From contig NZ_ATNM01000065.1 of the NCBI RefSeq assembly GCF_000427295.1, forward strand, positions 5,613 to 69,612: 64,000 bases of DNA, given 5' to 3'. Below are positions 1 to 9,275 of the stretch, one piece after another; the first letter of the stretch is position 1; each line of letters starts with the position of its first letter. The translations under genes and the position numbers were made by a program. The notes below the pieces were generated by a model that was not told the origin of the DNA, did not search any database, and saw nothing but the letters and a program-made list of their open reading frames with translations. This DNA is from Cyclobacterium qasimii M12-11B (GTDB lineage Bacteria > Bacteroidota > Bacteroidia > Cytophagales > Cyclobacteriaceae).

Positions 1-20
1 TTTATGTTTTAATGTCTGTA

Positions 21-356
21 CTAAACATTTAAATTAATTATCTTCTTTGAATAATCTGAAATATGATTAATTCCTAACTCAAAAAGAACCAATTTGTGAA
101 GTAAATCTTTATAATATTTATCTTGTGTAGATTTCAATAGCTTAATATTATTAACAAGATGCGTATATATAACTTTAGGACTTAAATCATATATATATGA
201 AAGTTCTTCCAATATACTTTCACTTCCAATAGAAAATCCATTAATTGTCTTACTTCTTGAAAGGCAATTGATGTCTATGCAATTACTTAAAAATGAATCT
301 AATTCTATAATCGACAATTCCTTTTTGTTTTTTATTATAAAAAGGTGATTCTCCAA
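21..356 (-). pseudogene. C-terminal piece of the adjacent DNA methyltransferase, split off by a frameshift
   Basis: This 111-residue frame has no recognisable domain of its own. It overlaps the 3' end of the methyltransferase gene in another frame. Removing one A from the A-rich stretch (plus-strand T runs 322-326 and 328-333) joins the methyltransferase reading ...FYNKKQK directly to ELSIIELDSFLSNC in this frame, giving one protein of about 820 residues. The tail is Lys/Ile/Leu/Asn-rich and matches the AT-rich composition of the methyltransferase. I infer that it is the true end of the target-recognition region. The alternative is a separate small gene that overlaps its upstream neighbour. 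The junction reads naturally as one protein, but I cannot align it to relatives. Confidence 0.5.
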
Positions 357-2484
357 CCATCCTTTTCATTTCTGCCAATTCTTCTTTCCCAAATTTGTAT
401 TCTCCTCGAATCCTATCTTCAATCTTAAATTCTAACAATAAGCGCTGAAAATCATTCTCTAAATCTTTCAATATGCATTCATTAATAAAATTGTCTAATT
501 TTTTAATCGTAAAATAATCGATGTGATTAAATTCAAAATTCGGTAGTTTGTTTTTTAAATAATCATCCTTTAAATTGAGACATAACTCACTTTTATTAGA
601 TATATATTTAGAATCTAGTATGTTTTTAGCAACAGGAATATTAGAAATGTAACCTGCACTAATTGTGAATTTTGGATTAATTAATTTTAAAAGAAAAGTT
701 GCAACTCTAGAGTTTAAAAATGCTAAATGAGCAAATTTGTCGCCTTTAATCACTTGAATTCCTGGACCAGAAGCTATAAATACTTGGTTGTTTTTTAAAA
801 TCCTTACATTTAATCCTAGAGTGCCAGTATCACTATATACTAACTCTGTGGAAGGGATTTTATTTATATTACGAAGAGCACTTCCTTTATTAGCTTTAAT
901 AAATTCTGCGTTTTCACCCCAAAGTACTTTGTAATAATTTAATCCAACCCATTTACTAAAACCACCACCTTTACTAACAAGTTTCCAGTCAGAGTTTCCA
1001 TTTACTTCCCAAGCATACTTTACGAATTCTTTATTATTTCCTGTGGATGTACCTTGCATTGGGTTACCATAATCAGAATACAAATTGAATTTTTTAATAG
1101 TTTCAAATCTATCAGTTAGTTGGTAGTTAAACTCAAAGTTTTGATTATCTAAAAACGCATTCTGATTGACTGTATACACAACTTCTACAGGCATATTATT
1201 ACTTGAAACTAATAACTTCTTTTCATTTCCTTTTTTATGCTTAAGATTAATAAATAAGGTAGGACTTGAATTTGATTTCTCTATGACACACAAGGCTATA
1301 TTAGTTTTCTCTCCATTTATATCTTCAAAAGCATTGGTTCCTAAATCTACACAAACTCTTAAACTGTTTTCCTTTAAAAATAATTCTCTAAACCCTTTTA
1401 AAGAAGACAAATACATCCAGTTATTTTGAGTTACAATAGATAGTATATCGTTGTGATTCATTATCTGCATAATTCTTTGAATAAAAGAAACACATAAGTC
1501 TCCTTTACTTTCTGGGTATTTATTTAACAAGTAGTTTTTAAGAGTTACATCCATATCTCTTTTACCCATAAAAGGTGGATTCGTCAAAAATATTTTCTTA
1601 AGGTTATCTTGATTAATCCTTTTTAGTTTAGAGTTTATTGTTGCTCTATTAATTGAATTTGAAGTGATTTTAGTATTTAAAAAACCTAAATTGTCATTTT
1701 CTTTTCCTCCGAAAATATTAATTGATACTGACTTATCTGGTATTGAATATTGACAAGCATTAATGAATAAAGATAATGAGGCAATTTTTGAAAGATTGGA
1801 GTCTAAATCATAACCAACTATTGCATTATTTAATAACCAATCAACAATTTCATTATCTGTCCAATCTTTTTTGTGAGACTTAAACAAATAAAATAATCTT
1901 TCAAAAGAATAATTCAGAAAATTGCCTCCTCCAGACGCTGGGTCAATTATAACTATATCTTCGAGTTCTTGAGGTTTAATACTTAAAACTGTTTCATCCA
2001 CTAAATATTTAACCATATAACTGTCAGTGAAAAACTGGGTTGTTAAAAGCAAATCAGCATCTTCAATCTTATTGTTATTCTGACCAGTCTTCTTAAACGC
2101 TTTGTTGGTTAATTCCTTTTTTAAATATTGAAAAGACCAAGAAATAATATCTATTATATCCTCATTTACATTTTCAAAACTTAACTGTAAATCACTAATA
2201 GTTGGAGTAAGTAATTTTGAATTAATGCTTTTTTTTGTCTCTTTAAATGATTCAATAAGTTCAGGAAATCTATCTTCAATTATTAGCAATTCGTCTTTAA
2301 AAGTCAATAATATATTATCAGAATGAATCTGATTTAATTGAATATTTGTTTTTCTATTTTTAAGAATAAAACTTGAAATCAACACAGAAAAAAACACACT
2401 TAAATCTGAAACAGAGATTTCTGCACAAGTTGTATTTAATTGGCTATTAAATTTTGAAATTATTTTCTTTATGTCTTGCTTCAA
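283..2484 (-). CDS. N6-adenine DNA methyltransferase, PglX/Eco57I-like
   Basis: The protein transfers a methyl group from SAM to adenine in DNA, as part of a restriction or phage-defence locus. Motif I DPASGGGNFL lies at residues 181-190 (compare DPACGSGxFL) and the catalytic NPPF at 302-305, in the order of gamma-class enzymes. The stretch after NPPF and the later QGTSTGNNKEFVKYAWEV / KGGGFSKWVGLNYY segments resemble the target-recognition region of BREX PglX and of Eco57I-type enzymes. At 733 residues it is shorter than a typical PglX (about 1,200). I see no nuclease motif in the first 150 residues. An XRE regulator lies 5 bp upstream. The last 24 residues are probably a frameshift artefact (see the piece at 21-356). 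Any nuclease partner would lie left of the window. Confidence 0.8.
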   Translation of the reverse strand: MKQDIKKIISKFNSQLNTTCAEISVSDLSVFFSVLISSFILKNRKTNIQLNQIHSDNILLTFKDELLIIEDRFPELIESFKETKKSINSKLLTPTISDLQLSFENVNEDIIDIISWSFQYLKKELTNKAFKKTGQNNNKIEDADLLLTTQFFTDSYMVKYLVDETVLSIKPQELEDIVIIDPASGGGNFLNYSFERLFYLFKSHKKDWTDNEIVDWLLNNAIVGYDLDSNLSKIASLSLFINACQYSIPDKSVSINIFGGKENDNLGFLNTKITSNSINRATINSKLKRINQDNLKKIFLTNPPFMGKRDMDVTLKNYLLNKYPESKGDLCVSFIQRIMQIMNHNDILSIVTQNNWMYLSSLKGFRELFLKENSLRVCVDLGTNAFEDINGEKTNIALCVIEKSNSSPTLFINLKHKKGNEKKLLVSSNNMPVEVVYTVNQNAFLDNQNFEFNYQLTDRFETIKKFNLYSDYGNPMQGTSTGNNKEFVKYAWEVNGNSDWKLVSKGGGFSKWVGLNYYKVLWGENAEFIKANKGSALRNINKIPSTELVYSDTGTLGLNVRILKNNQVFIASGPGIQVIKGDKFAHLAFLNSRVATFLLKLINPKFTISAGYISNIPVAKNILDSKYISNKSELCLNLKDDYLKNKLPNFEFNHIDYFTIKKLDNFINECILKDLENDFQRLLLEFKIEDRIRGEYKFGKEELAEMKRMVGESPFYNKKQKGIVDYRIRFIFK

Positions 2485-2489
2485 AATAA

Positions 2490-2840
2490 TTATTTTTTAT
2501 TCTTTTTATTATAATTTATCAATTGTTCATTCACTAGTTTAACAGCATTAAATGTAATATCGTTAGCACCATAATCTTTCAATATTTTTTCAGCAACGTG
2601 TTGTATTTTTAATTTTTCTTCCGATATTTTGTAATATTCTGCAAGTCGTTTTATTTGTTCTGAAGTTGGAAGTCGTTCACTTCTTTCTATTTTACTTAAA
2701 AGGGGAGAGTCTATATCAGTTCCTTTTGAAACCTGATGTAAAGTTTCACTCTTTAAAGTTCTTAACTCTCGTAGATATTTCCCTAATTCTAATTTATTTA
2801 AACCCATTTTGCTAACTATTGACTTGTCAAGTTTTGTCAA
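2490..2840 (-). CDS. XRE-family helix-turn-helix regulator
   Basis: A 116-residue protein with a single Cro/C1-type helix-turn-helix at about residues 16-72 (LGKYLRELRTLKSETLHQVS, then SPLLSKIERSERLPTSEQIK). The rest is a short charged tail ending in a lysine cluster. It lies just upstream of the methyltransferase on the same strand, with 5 bp between them, so the two are almost certainly co-transcribed. Small XRE proteins in this position often act as controller (C) proteins that time methyltransferase and nuclease expression in restriction systems. That role is inferred from position only. The upstream region (2841-2900) is AT-rich and could hold its operator, but I see no clear C-box. Confidence 0.8.
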   Translation of the reverse strand: MTKLDKSIVSKMGLNKLELGKYLRELRTLKSETLHQVSKGTDIDSPLLSKIERSERLPTSEQIKRLAEYYKISEEKLKIQHVAEKILKDYGANDITFNAVKLVNEQLINYNKKNKK

Positions 2841-3664
2841 AAATACTAATAATATATTAAATTAGGAAGTTACTAGGGTGTTTTTTTTTGCTTGCAGGTA
2901 ACTCGTTTATATGCGCAGTTTTATTGCACAATATAACCCTATATTGCTGACTTGGTGCAGTTTTACTTCCTATTATATTTTTATACCCATGTCCTCTATT
3001 GGGCTTCGGATCTCTTTAATTTCACGGTTACTTACCTGCAAATAATTTCTGTCGCTCTACTGCTTTGATGCCCAAGTAGCGCATGTGTGTACCTTATATC
3101 CCTCAGCCTTTCATGCAAATGTTTGTTCAGGAAGGTGGTACTGATGAGGAATAACCAGCTTTTTAATACCCCTTTTGAAGCCTATTATTTTTCAAAATAA
3201 TGGTCTTACGCATAAGGTTGAAAAAATTGGTTACCACAAGATACAAAATTTCAGGATTTCCCTACTATCTAAATCGTTTGAAGTCACTATTTTGAACCCG
3301 GATTGTGTAAAAGGATTTCCTTAACTTTCTCAGGAAGCGTTGTAATCGCAAGAAAACAGGCTGTTTGGCTGATTTTGAAGCGACTTCAACACGGAATAGA
3401 AAGTCTATTGCCTATTTCGGGCTGAAACACATTGCCTTCCCAGCTACAGTTGCTCCTCCCTTCGATTAAGAAGAAGTGTAACCCCCTTTCCTTATCGGTA
3501 CTTGGTGATAACAAATACTCCTATGTATTGTGTCAATAGGTGAAAAACCCAACCAAACGTAAAGATGAAAAGAACACGAATTAGTAAAAATAGGATCAGA
3601 ATACACCTGAGGGTTTTGAGAAAACGGTGGCACATAAGATTCACCAGGTTTTCTCAAAAGCCCC
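2841..3664. other. 824-bp gap without a supported gene
   Basis: I find no convincing coding frame here. A 70-codon frame at 3466-3678 has no protein-like pattern or domain and is not called. The stretch separates the AT-rich methyltransferase locus from murF. It has a different base texture from both, with scattered GGGT/ACCC segments, for example GAACCCGG near 3294. A segment at 3324-3360 resembles one at 22623-22655 (shared CTTTCT.AG.AA...TGTAATCG), which hints at a degraded repeat. The region probably marks the edge of an inserted segment. Confidence 0.4.
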
Positions 3665-4957
3665 CTAAATAAAACCAAGCAATCCTTCCAACTTCATGCC
3701 TCTACTCCCTTTGATTAGAATTTGATAATCTTCCAAATTGGAGTCCTGTAGCCAGTTCCTTAGGGAAAAAGGATCGGGAAAATAAAGGGCTTTGGGTGCT
3801 TTTGACAAGGCATACTGGGTGTCTTTTCCTGTAAAACAGATTTTATCCAAGGTCATTTTGTTGACAAGTTCTCCCAAATGCTCATGTTCAGCCTTGCTGT
3901 AATCCCCCAACTCATACATGTCGCCAAGGATTACCATCTTATGCTTTCTCTTATTTAGCTTTCCAAATGCATCAAGCGCAGCTTCCATGCTGGTAGGGTT
4001 GGCATTGTAGGCATCCAGTAATATCAGGTTGCTTCTTTTTTCGATGACCTGAGAACGCATGTTTTCAGGAACATAAGCAGTAATGGCTGCCGCAGCTTCC
4101 TTCATAGGAACCTCAAAAAAAACTGGCCACACATAGGGCTGCAGCAATATTGTCAAAGTTATAATGCCCTATTAGGTTGGAAACATAGTTTGTCTCATCG
4201 GGAGGCAGGCTAAAGGAGACATTAGGTGATGCGTTCAGGAATTCTACCTGGCAAAAATCAGCCTTTCCAGGAAACAGGACAGGATTTTTGAATCTCTTGA
4301 TCATATTGGTAAAGATTTCTTGCCTCGAATTGATAAATACCTGACCATTCGTTTCCAGTAGAAACTGAAAAAGTTCTGTTTTTGTCTTCAATACGCCTTC
4401 CGTCCCTCCCATGCCTTCCAAATGGGCCTTGCCTATATTGGTAATCAACCCATGGCTAGGCAGGGCTATCCGACACAATTCATCGATGTCCCCTTGCTTG
4501 TTGGCCCCCATTTCTATTATGGCAATTTCAGTTTCCGGCTTCAATCCCAATAGGGTCAACGGAACCCCTATATGGTTGTTAAGATTGCCTTGAGTGGCCT
4601 GCACCTTGTACTTAGGAGACAAAGCCCTTATCAATAATTCCTTGGTGGTGGTCTTGCCATTGGAACCTGTAAGCCCTATGACAGGTAGGGACAATTGTTT
4701 ACGGTGGTGCATGGCCAATTGCTGCAAAGCCACCAAAACGTCTTCTACTAAAAAATAGCTTTCATTCTCCACCACTTCCGGATCATCGACGACAACAGCT
4801 TTGGCACCTGCTTCCAGGGCTTTTTGCGCATATTGGTTCCCATCAAAAGAGGGCCCTTTTAAGGCAAAAACAAGTCTCCATCTGCAATGGTACGCGTATC
4901 TGTCGACACACGTGCTGAAGAAAGGAAAAGGGAGTACAATTGCGCTATTTTGTCCAT
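3665..4957 (-). pseudogene. murF: MurF, UDP-MurNAc-tripeptide D-alanyl-D-alanine ligase, with two frameshifts
   Basis: MurF adds D-Ala-D-Ala to UDP-MurNAc-tripeptide, the last cytoplasmic step of peptidoglycan precursor synthesis. Three frames together give a complete MurF. The N-terminal part reads MDKIAQLYSLF...STDTRTIADGDLF. The central domain has the P-loop GLTGSNGKTTTKE and the IEMGANKQGDIDEL motif. The C-terminal domain has LLDAYNANPTSMEAAL and KGSRGMKLEGL. One base is missing in the A run at 4866-4870 and one is extra in the A run at 4115-4122 (plus strand), so the net frame is restored. The repaired protein is about 430 residues, the normal length. The enzyme is essential, so these are more likely sequence errors than real mutations. 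The ATG complement at 4955-4957 fits the family start. Confidence 0.88.
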
Positions 4958-5094
4958 AGTGGTTTTATGGTTTACTTTGATCAAACTTAAGACAGGTAAT
5001 CTAAATGCTGAAATGAGAGACAAAAGTAATGCATCTGTTTTCAATTATGGCCGTTAAAGATGAAAAATACCTTTCTAAATGAATCGCAAAAATT

Positions 5095-5102
5095 TAATTT
5101 TG
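5095..5102 (+). promoter_or_regulatory. Putative Bacteroidota -7 promoter box for the FG-GAP gene
   Basis: TAATTTTG matches the TAnnTTTG -7 consensus of the Bacteroidota primary sigma factor and lies 40 bp ahead of the ATG at 5143. No clear -33 TTTG is seen at the expected distance, so the call is weak. Confidence 0.35.
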
Positions 5103-5142
5103 CCAGTACAGGAGATTTGAAGCCAATTCATTATTTTCACTT

Positions 5143-7272
5143 ATGTTGACAAAAACCATTCGCTTACTTATACTATTTACCCTCTTTTATAATATTGCAA
5201 AGGCCCAATACAACTTTGCTTTCGAAACAAATTTGGAGGTATTGGACGAAAATGGTGAGGTCCTTCCCATGCCATTTGCTGGCGGGATAAATGCGGCACA
5301 ACTCCAGCAATTTGACAGCAACAACAATGGTGAAGAGGAATTGGTAATTTGGGACATCAACTCAGGAAACATAAAGGTTTTTGAGAAAAATGGTACTGCC
5401 TATCGCTTTCTCCCGGGGGGAAGTTATTTGTTCCCTGAAGATGTCAATGCATTTCTGCTCCTGGTGGATTTTGATGGGGATGGTAAAAAAGATTTGTTTA
5501 CCGGCTCTCCGTTTGGCATCAAGGCCTACAAAAACATTACCCCTCAGGACAGTGCTATACCAGTTTGGGAAGTCGCTCAAAGCTTTTTACGCCTGGAAAA
5601 TGGATCTAACCTCACGGCCAATATATTGGACATTCCGCTAATTGAAGACCTAGACCAGGATGGGGATTTGGATGTACTAACTTTTAATTTTGCCTCAGGA
5701 GATTTTTTGGAGTACTACCAGAACACCAGCATGGAACGCAACGGCAGTCCTGACATTGACCAATTCAAGGCTTCTCAAAATCATTGGGGGAATTTTGAGT
5801 TTTGTGATTGTGGTGACATTAGTTTTGGTTTCACATGTGGTGGAAGCCCCATAAGTAACGCCCGGCTGGAGGCAGAAAGGTTGAAAACCCTTCATTCCGG
5901 TGGACATTCCCTACTATACAAAGACCTAAATCAGGATGGTATCAAAGACCTCCTTATGGGAAGGGATGAATGCAACAGCCTGTATTTCTTAGCCAATGAA
6001 GGGACAGATATAGCACCAGTTTTCACCTCTATCAGTACAAGCATCCCTCAATTTGGTCAATTGCCTCAATTCCCTATTTTCCATGCGGCTTATGTATTGG
6101 AAGAGGATTTGATTGTTTCTTCCCACTCTTCTGCCACTTCTTACAATTATAAAATAGACTTTGCGAAAGCACTGTACCGTATCCCACCAGGACCAAATAC
6201 CAGCCCTGAACTGTTTTTAAAACCGGATATGCTGGAATTTGGAGAAAATTCCAGGCCTTTTTTTATTGGAAATAAATCCAATGGTGAACTCTTCATCGCA
6301 GCCAATACCAAGGTAGGAGACGATGTACAAGGGAGAATATTCGCTTATGAAATAACAGCAAATAAAGCCGTACTCACATCCAGTGATTATCTCAATATTA
6401 GTGAACTCGAATTAACAGAACCCAATTACCAAAGGTACACTTCCAAAGACAATCAATCTTTCCATATCATTGCAGGGGACATTTATGAAGAAAACGTCCC
6501 TTATAAAAAAATTTACGTGGCGCCTGTTGCCAGTCCTGAAGAACGCCATGAAATAATACTCCCTTCGCTTGTTTTGAGAGGTTTGGATCAGGTTCATCTT
6601 TTTCACGACCAAGCGAATGACTACCTGCTTTTGGCAAGACAAACCGGGGAGTTACTGCTTTATTCCTTGGACATTGACAAGGGATTTGAGGTGGATTTAT
6701 TGGAAAATGATTTTTTAGGTTTTATAGACAATCCTGTCGCAAGAACACTATCCGTTGCCGTAAAATCAGGGGCATCTCCTTTGTTAATGGCTATCAACCA
6801 ACAGGGAATCTTGTATGCGATTGAAGATTTTCTTCAGGAAAGCGAGAGGGTTCAAGTTGCTATTCATTTGTATGACCAAACATTTGACCCTACCAGGTTT
6901 GGCAGAAATACCTCCCTAACATTTGTGCCGGAATTGTTGGGAGAAGGTTTTGATTTGATCCTTGGAAGCAGAGCCGGTGGTTTGGAATACCTGAGCCAAT
7001 TAGACGATGGAGGTTCCGAGCCCGGGTCTACTACTGAAATCTTACTCTTTCCGAACCCTACCAATGGACAAGAGTTTAAGTTAATCACCAATAGGGACGC
7101 AAAGCTAAACCTTTACAGTACTTCGGGAAAACTTATATACAAGGACATCGTCCTGATAAAAAATCAGGAAAACTTACTTAATAGCTATGGATTACCTCCA
7201 GGCTTGTACCTCGTCGAAGTTATCAATGAGGCCAATGAAAGGCATTATAGAAAGTTAGTCGTTAGTCCTTGA
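5143..7272 (+). CDS. Secreted FG-GAP/VCBS-repeat protein with T9SS C-terminal sorting domain
   Basis: A 709-residue exported protein of unknown substrate. Residues 1-22 form a signal peptide ending at AKAQ. The body carries FG-GAP-type calcium-loop repeats: DSNNNGEEELVIWD, DFDGDGKKDLFTGS, DLDQDGDLDVLTFN and DLNQDGIKDLLMGR, about one per propeller blade. A Cys-rich insert (FEFCDCGDISFGFTCGG) sits near residue 225. The last ~75 residues, from LLFPNPTNGQEF to YRKLVVSP, have the PNP...LYSTSGKLIY...GLYLVEV pattern of type A T9SS sorting domains, so the protein is expected at the cell surface or in the medium. It stands alone and diverges from murF. A GC-rich hairpin follows the stop. Confidence 0.85.
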   Translation: MLTKTIRLLILFTLFYNIAKAQYNFAFETNLEVLDENGEVLPMPFAGGINAAQLQQFDSNNNGEEELVIWDINSGNIKVFEKNGTAYRFLPGGSYLFPEDVNAFLLLVDFDGDGKKDLFTGSPFGIKAYKNITPQDSAIPVWEVAQSFLRLENGSNLTANILDIPLIEDLDQDGDLDVLTFNFASGDFLEYYQNTSMERNGSPDIDQFKASQNHWGNFEFCDCGDISFGFTCGGSPISNARLEAERLKTLHSGGHSLLYKDLNQDGIKDLLMGRDECNSLYFLANEGTDIAPVFTSISTSIPQFGQLPQFPIFHAAYVLEEDLIVSSHSSATSYNYKIDFAKALYRIPPGPNTSPELFLKPDMLEFGENSRPFFIGNKSNGELFIAANTKVGDDVQGRIFAYEITANKAVLTSSDYLNISELELTEPNYQRYTSKDNQSFHIIAGDIYEENVPYKKIYVAPVASPEERHEIILPSLVLRGLDQVHLFHDQANDYLLLARQTGELLLYSLDIDKGFEVDLLENDFLGFIDNPVARTLSVAVKSGASPLLMAINQQGILYAIEDFLQESERVQVAIHLYDQTFDPTRFGRNTSLTFVPELLGEGFDLILGSRAGGLEYLSQLDDGGSEPGSTTEILLFPNPTNGQEFKLITNRDAKLNLYSTSGKLIYKDIVLIKNQENLLNSYGLPPGLYLVEVINEANERHYRKLVVSP

Positions 7273-7306
7273 TGGAGGAGTCATTAACTCAAAAAATTAT
7301 CGTAAG

Positions 7307-7333
7307 AATCCCCCCTTAATCAAGGGGGATTTT
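7307..7333. terminator. Hairpin after the FG-GAP gene
   Basis: AATCCCCCCTT / AAGGGGGATT pair around a 4-base AATC loop and are followed by TT. The hairpin lies 35 bp after the stop of the plus-strand gene and upstream of the 3' end of the omega-amidase gene on the other strand, so it may serve both. Confidence 0.6.
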
Positions 7334-7489
7334 CGGAAATTGGTATTTTATTGCTAAAAGTTAGAATTTATGTCGGCTCCTGAAATTTCGAATCAGAAAT
7401 GTACTCGCTAATCCTGAAAAACCTCCCTTTTTTTAAAGGTGGATCAAGGGTTTTTTTTATTTAACCTGTAAACTATTTTTCAGTTCGGG

Positions 7490-8280
7490 TCACTCTATAG
7501 AAAAGCCATCCGCATCTTTCCATGCGGGGAATTTGGTACGGTAATCTACAAGCTCTTTTCCGCTCAACTCTACGATGGATATCTTTGCAGATTCACCAGA
7601 TTGAATAATATCCTCGCCTTTGAATCCGTAAGCAGCAGAATGTCCACAATAACTTACACCATTTCCATCTTCACCTACACGGTTCACTCCAACGCAATAG
7701 CTAAGATTTTCTACGGCCCTGGCTCTGAGCAAGGCATCCCAGGCAGTTACCCTAGACGCAGGCCATGAAGCAATATAAAAAAGCAAATCATAATCCATTT
7801 CACCTTCAGGAGTGGAAGCATTTCTGGACCAAAGTGGAAACCTTAAATCATAACAAACCTGTGGTCGTATCTTCCAACCTTTGCAGGTAAAAGTTTATTT
7901 TCAAGCCCCATTGAAAAATAATTGTCTTCCCCAGCCATTCGGAAAAGGTGTCGTTTGTCATAGTGCAACAGCTCACCATCTGGAGTTGCCCAAAGCAAGC
8001 GGTTGTAATGCTTTCCTTCTGCTTTAATGATCACACTCCCTGTAATGATGGATTTCAACTGCCCGGCCATTTGAAGCATCCACTTGGTGGCATGCAGGTT
8101 CATGGGTTCTGACTGACTGGCGGAATTCATGGTAAAACCGGTAGTAAACATTTCCGGTAAGACGATAATGTCCACCTTTTGGTCCATCGCCCATAGCTTT
8201 TCCTCAAACATGGCAAGGTTAGCAGCGCTATTTTCCCAATAAAGATCAGATTGTACTAAAGCTAAGGTTAGATTTTGCAT
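7490..8280 (-). pseudogene. Omega-amidase (YafV/Nit2-like, nitrilase superfamily) with one frameshift
   Basis: Carbon-nitrogen hydrolase that in characterised relatives removes the amide from 2-oxoglutaramate and 2-oxosuccinamate, a metabolite-repair step. The first frame (7843-8280) supplies the catalytic Glu in VLPEMF (residue 43) and Lys in HYDKRHLF (about 111). The second frame supplies QVCYDLRFPLWSRN with the nucleophilic Cys, then IASWPASRVTAWDALLRARA. One base is missing near 7866-7874, just ahead of the Cys, where GRYDHR should read about GRIRPQVCYD. Unlike the other frameshifts in this window, this site is not a long homopolymer. The repaired length of about 263 residues is normal for the family. 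It ends at ..WKDADGFSIE. Confidence 0.82.
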
Positions 8281-8313
8281 GATGACGACCTATAAAAAAT
8301 TAAAACTCTTTAA

Positions 8314-8862
8314 TCAGGGGTAAAGCATTCGGTAATCGGTTGACACTTTGCCTTTGCTAATATCCACCAATTTACCTTTTACCATTCTTCTTTTAAGGCC
8401 TTTGAGGTAATCCACAAATAGGATCCCTTCCAGGTGGTCATATTCGTGTTGAATAACCCTGGCGGTCATGCCTGAAAACTCTTCTTCTTTGAGATTCCAA
8501 TTTTCATCAAAGTACTCAATGGTTAATTTTTCAGGTCTTGTTATTTCTGCCCTCACTTCTGGAATACTCAAGCATCCTTCTTCAAAGGTATATTTGTCTC
8601 CATATTCGTCAAGAATAATGGGGTTAATAAAAGCTTTTCTTATGCCTTTCTCGTCGTCTTCTTCGTCCAACATCAGGTTACTGTCGAGCACAAAAAGACG
8701 TATCCCCTTATTGATTTGAGGGGCAGCAAGACCTACACCATTGGCTTTGCCCATGGTGTCAAACATATCCGAAATTAACCCGCTAACATCATCACCTTCA
8801 TGAATTTCTTCTGCCTCTTTCTTTAATACTTGGTGACCGTAAGCTACTATAGGGTATATCAT
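8314..8862 (-). CDS. def: Peptide deformylase
   Basis: Removes the formyl group from the N-terminal methionine of new proteins, using a bound metal ion in the cytoplasm. All three family motifs are intact: GVGLAAPQ (42-49), EGCLS (95-99, Cys metal ligand) and HEYDH (139-143, two His ligands and the catalytic Glu). The 182-residue length is normal. The C-terminus KGLKRRMVKGKLVDISKGK... is typical of Bacteroidota deformylases. The start overlaps the stop of ruvX by 4 bp, so def, ruvX and the hemerythrin gene form one tightly packed operon transcribed right to left. Confidence 0.96.
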   Translation of the reverse strand: MIYPIVAYGHQVLKKEAEEIHEGDDVSGLISDMFDTMGKANGVGLAAPQINKGIRLFVLDSNLMLDEEDDEKGIRKAFINPIILDEYGDKYTFEEGCLSIPEVRAEITRPEKLTIEYFDENWNLKEEEFSGMTARVIQHEYDHLEGILFVDYLKGLKRRMVKGKLVDISKGKVSTDYRMLYP

Positions 8863-9275
8863 TTTCTTTCTAAATATGTTTGTAAAATTATAGCGGCACT
8901 AATTTTATCCAGGTTACCCGCTTTTTCCATTCTATCTTTTTTCTTGCTTCCCATACTGATCATGGATTGCATGGCCATTTTGGAGGTGAAGCGTTCATCT
9001 ACCAATTCAACCTTTATCTCAGGGAATATTTTCCTTAATTTTTTCTCCATGGCCACAACAGGTTGTGTCATGTTAGTATCCGTACCATCCAGGGATTTTG
9101 GCCATCCCAAAACTATTGTAGAGACCTCTTCCTTACTTGTGTAATTCTTTAGGTAATCCAACAATTTGTGTGTAGGTATAGTTTCCAAAGGACTTGCTAC
9201 AATCACCAAAGGGTCAGTAACAGCTAAGCCAGTACGCTTAGTTCCCAGGTCAATGGCCAGCACCCTGCCCATCAA
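8859..9275 (-). CDS. ruvX: RuvX/YqgF, putative Holliday junction resolvase / pre-16S rRNA nuclease
   Basis: RNase H-fold nuclease needed for 16S rRNA 5'-end maturation and proposed as a Holliday junction resolvase. The 138-residue protein has the first catalytic Asp in AIDLGTKRTGLAV (residue 9), the strand ending in VLGWPKSLDG, the Glu in LVDERFTSKMA, and the C-terminal Asp segment ...LDKISAAIILQTYL. Its stop overlaps the def start by 4 bp, and its start overlaps the stop of the hemerythrin gene by 4 bp. The chain of overlaps indicates translational coupling. Confidence 0.94.
   Translation of the reverse strand: MMGRVLAIDLGTKRTGLAVTDPLVIVASPLETIPTHKLLDYLKNYTSKEEVSTIVLGWPKSLDGTDTNMTQPVVAMEKKLRKIFPEIKVELVDERFTSKMAMQSMISMGSKKKDRMEKAGNLDKISAAIILQTYLERK

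Noticed and set aside
283-2840. Complete BREX system
   Set aside because: Only a PglX-like methyltransferase and an XRE gene are present; no brxA, brxB, brxC, pglZ or brxL are in the window.
3466-3678. 70-codon frame in the gap before murF
   Set aside because: No domain, odd composition, and overlap with the murF 3' end; not supported as a gene.
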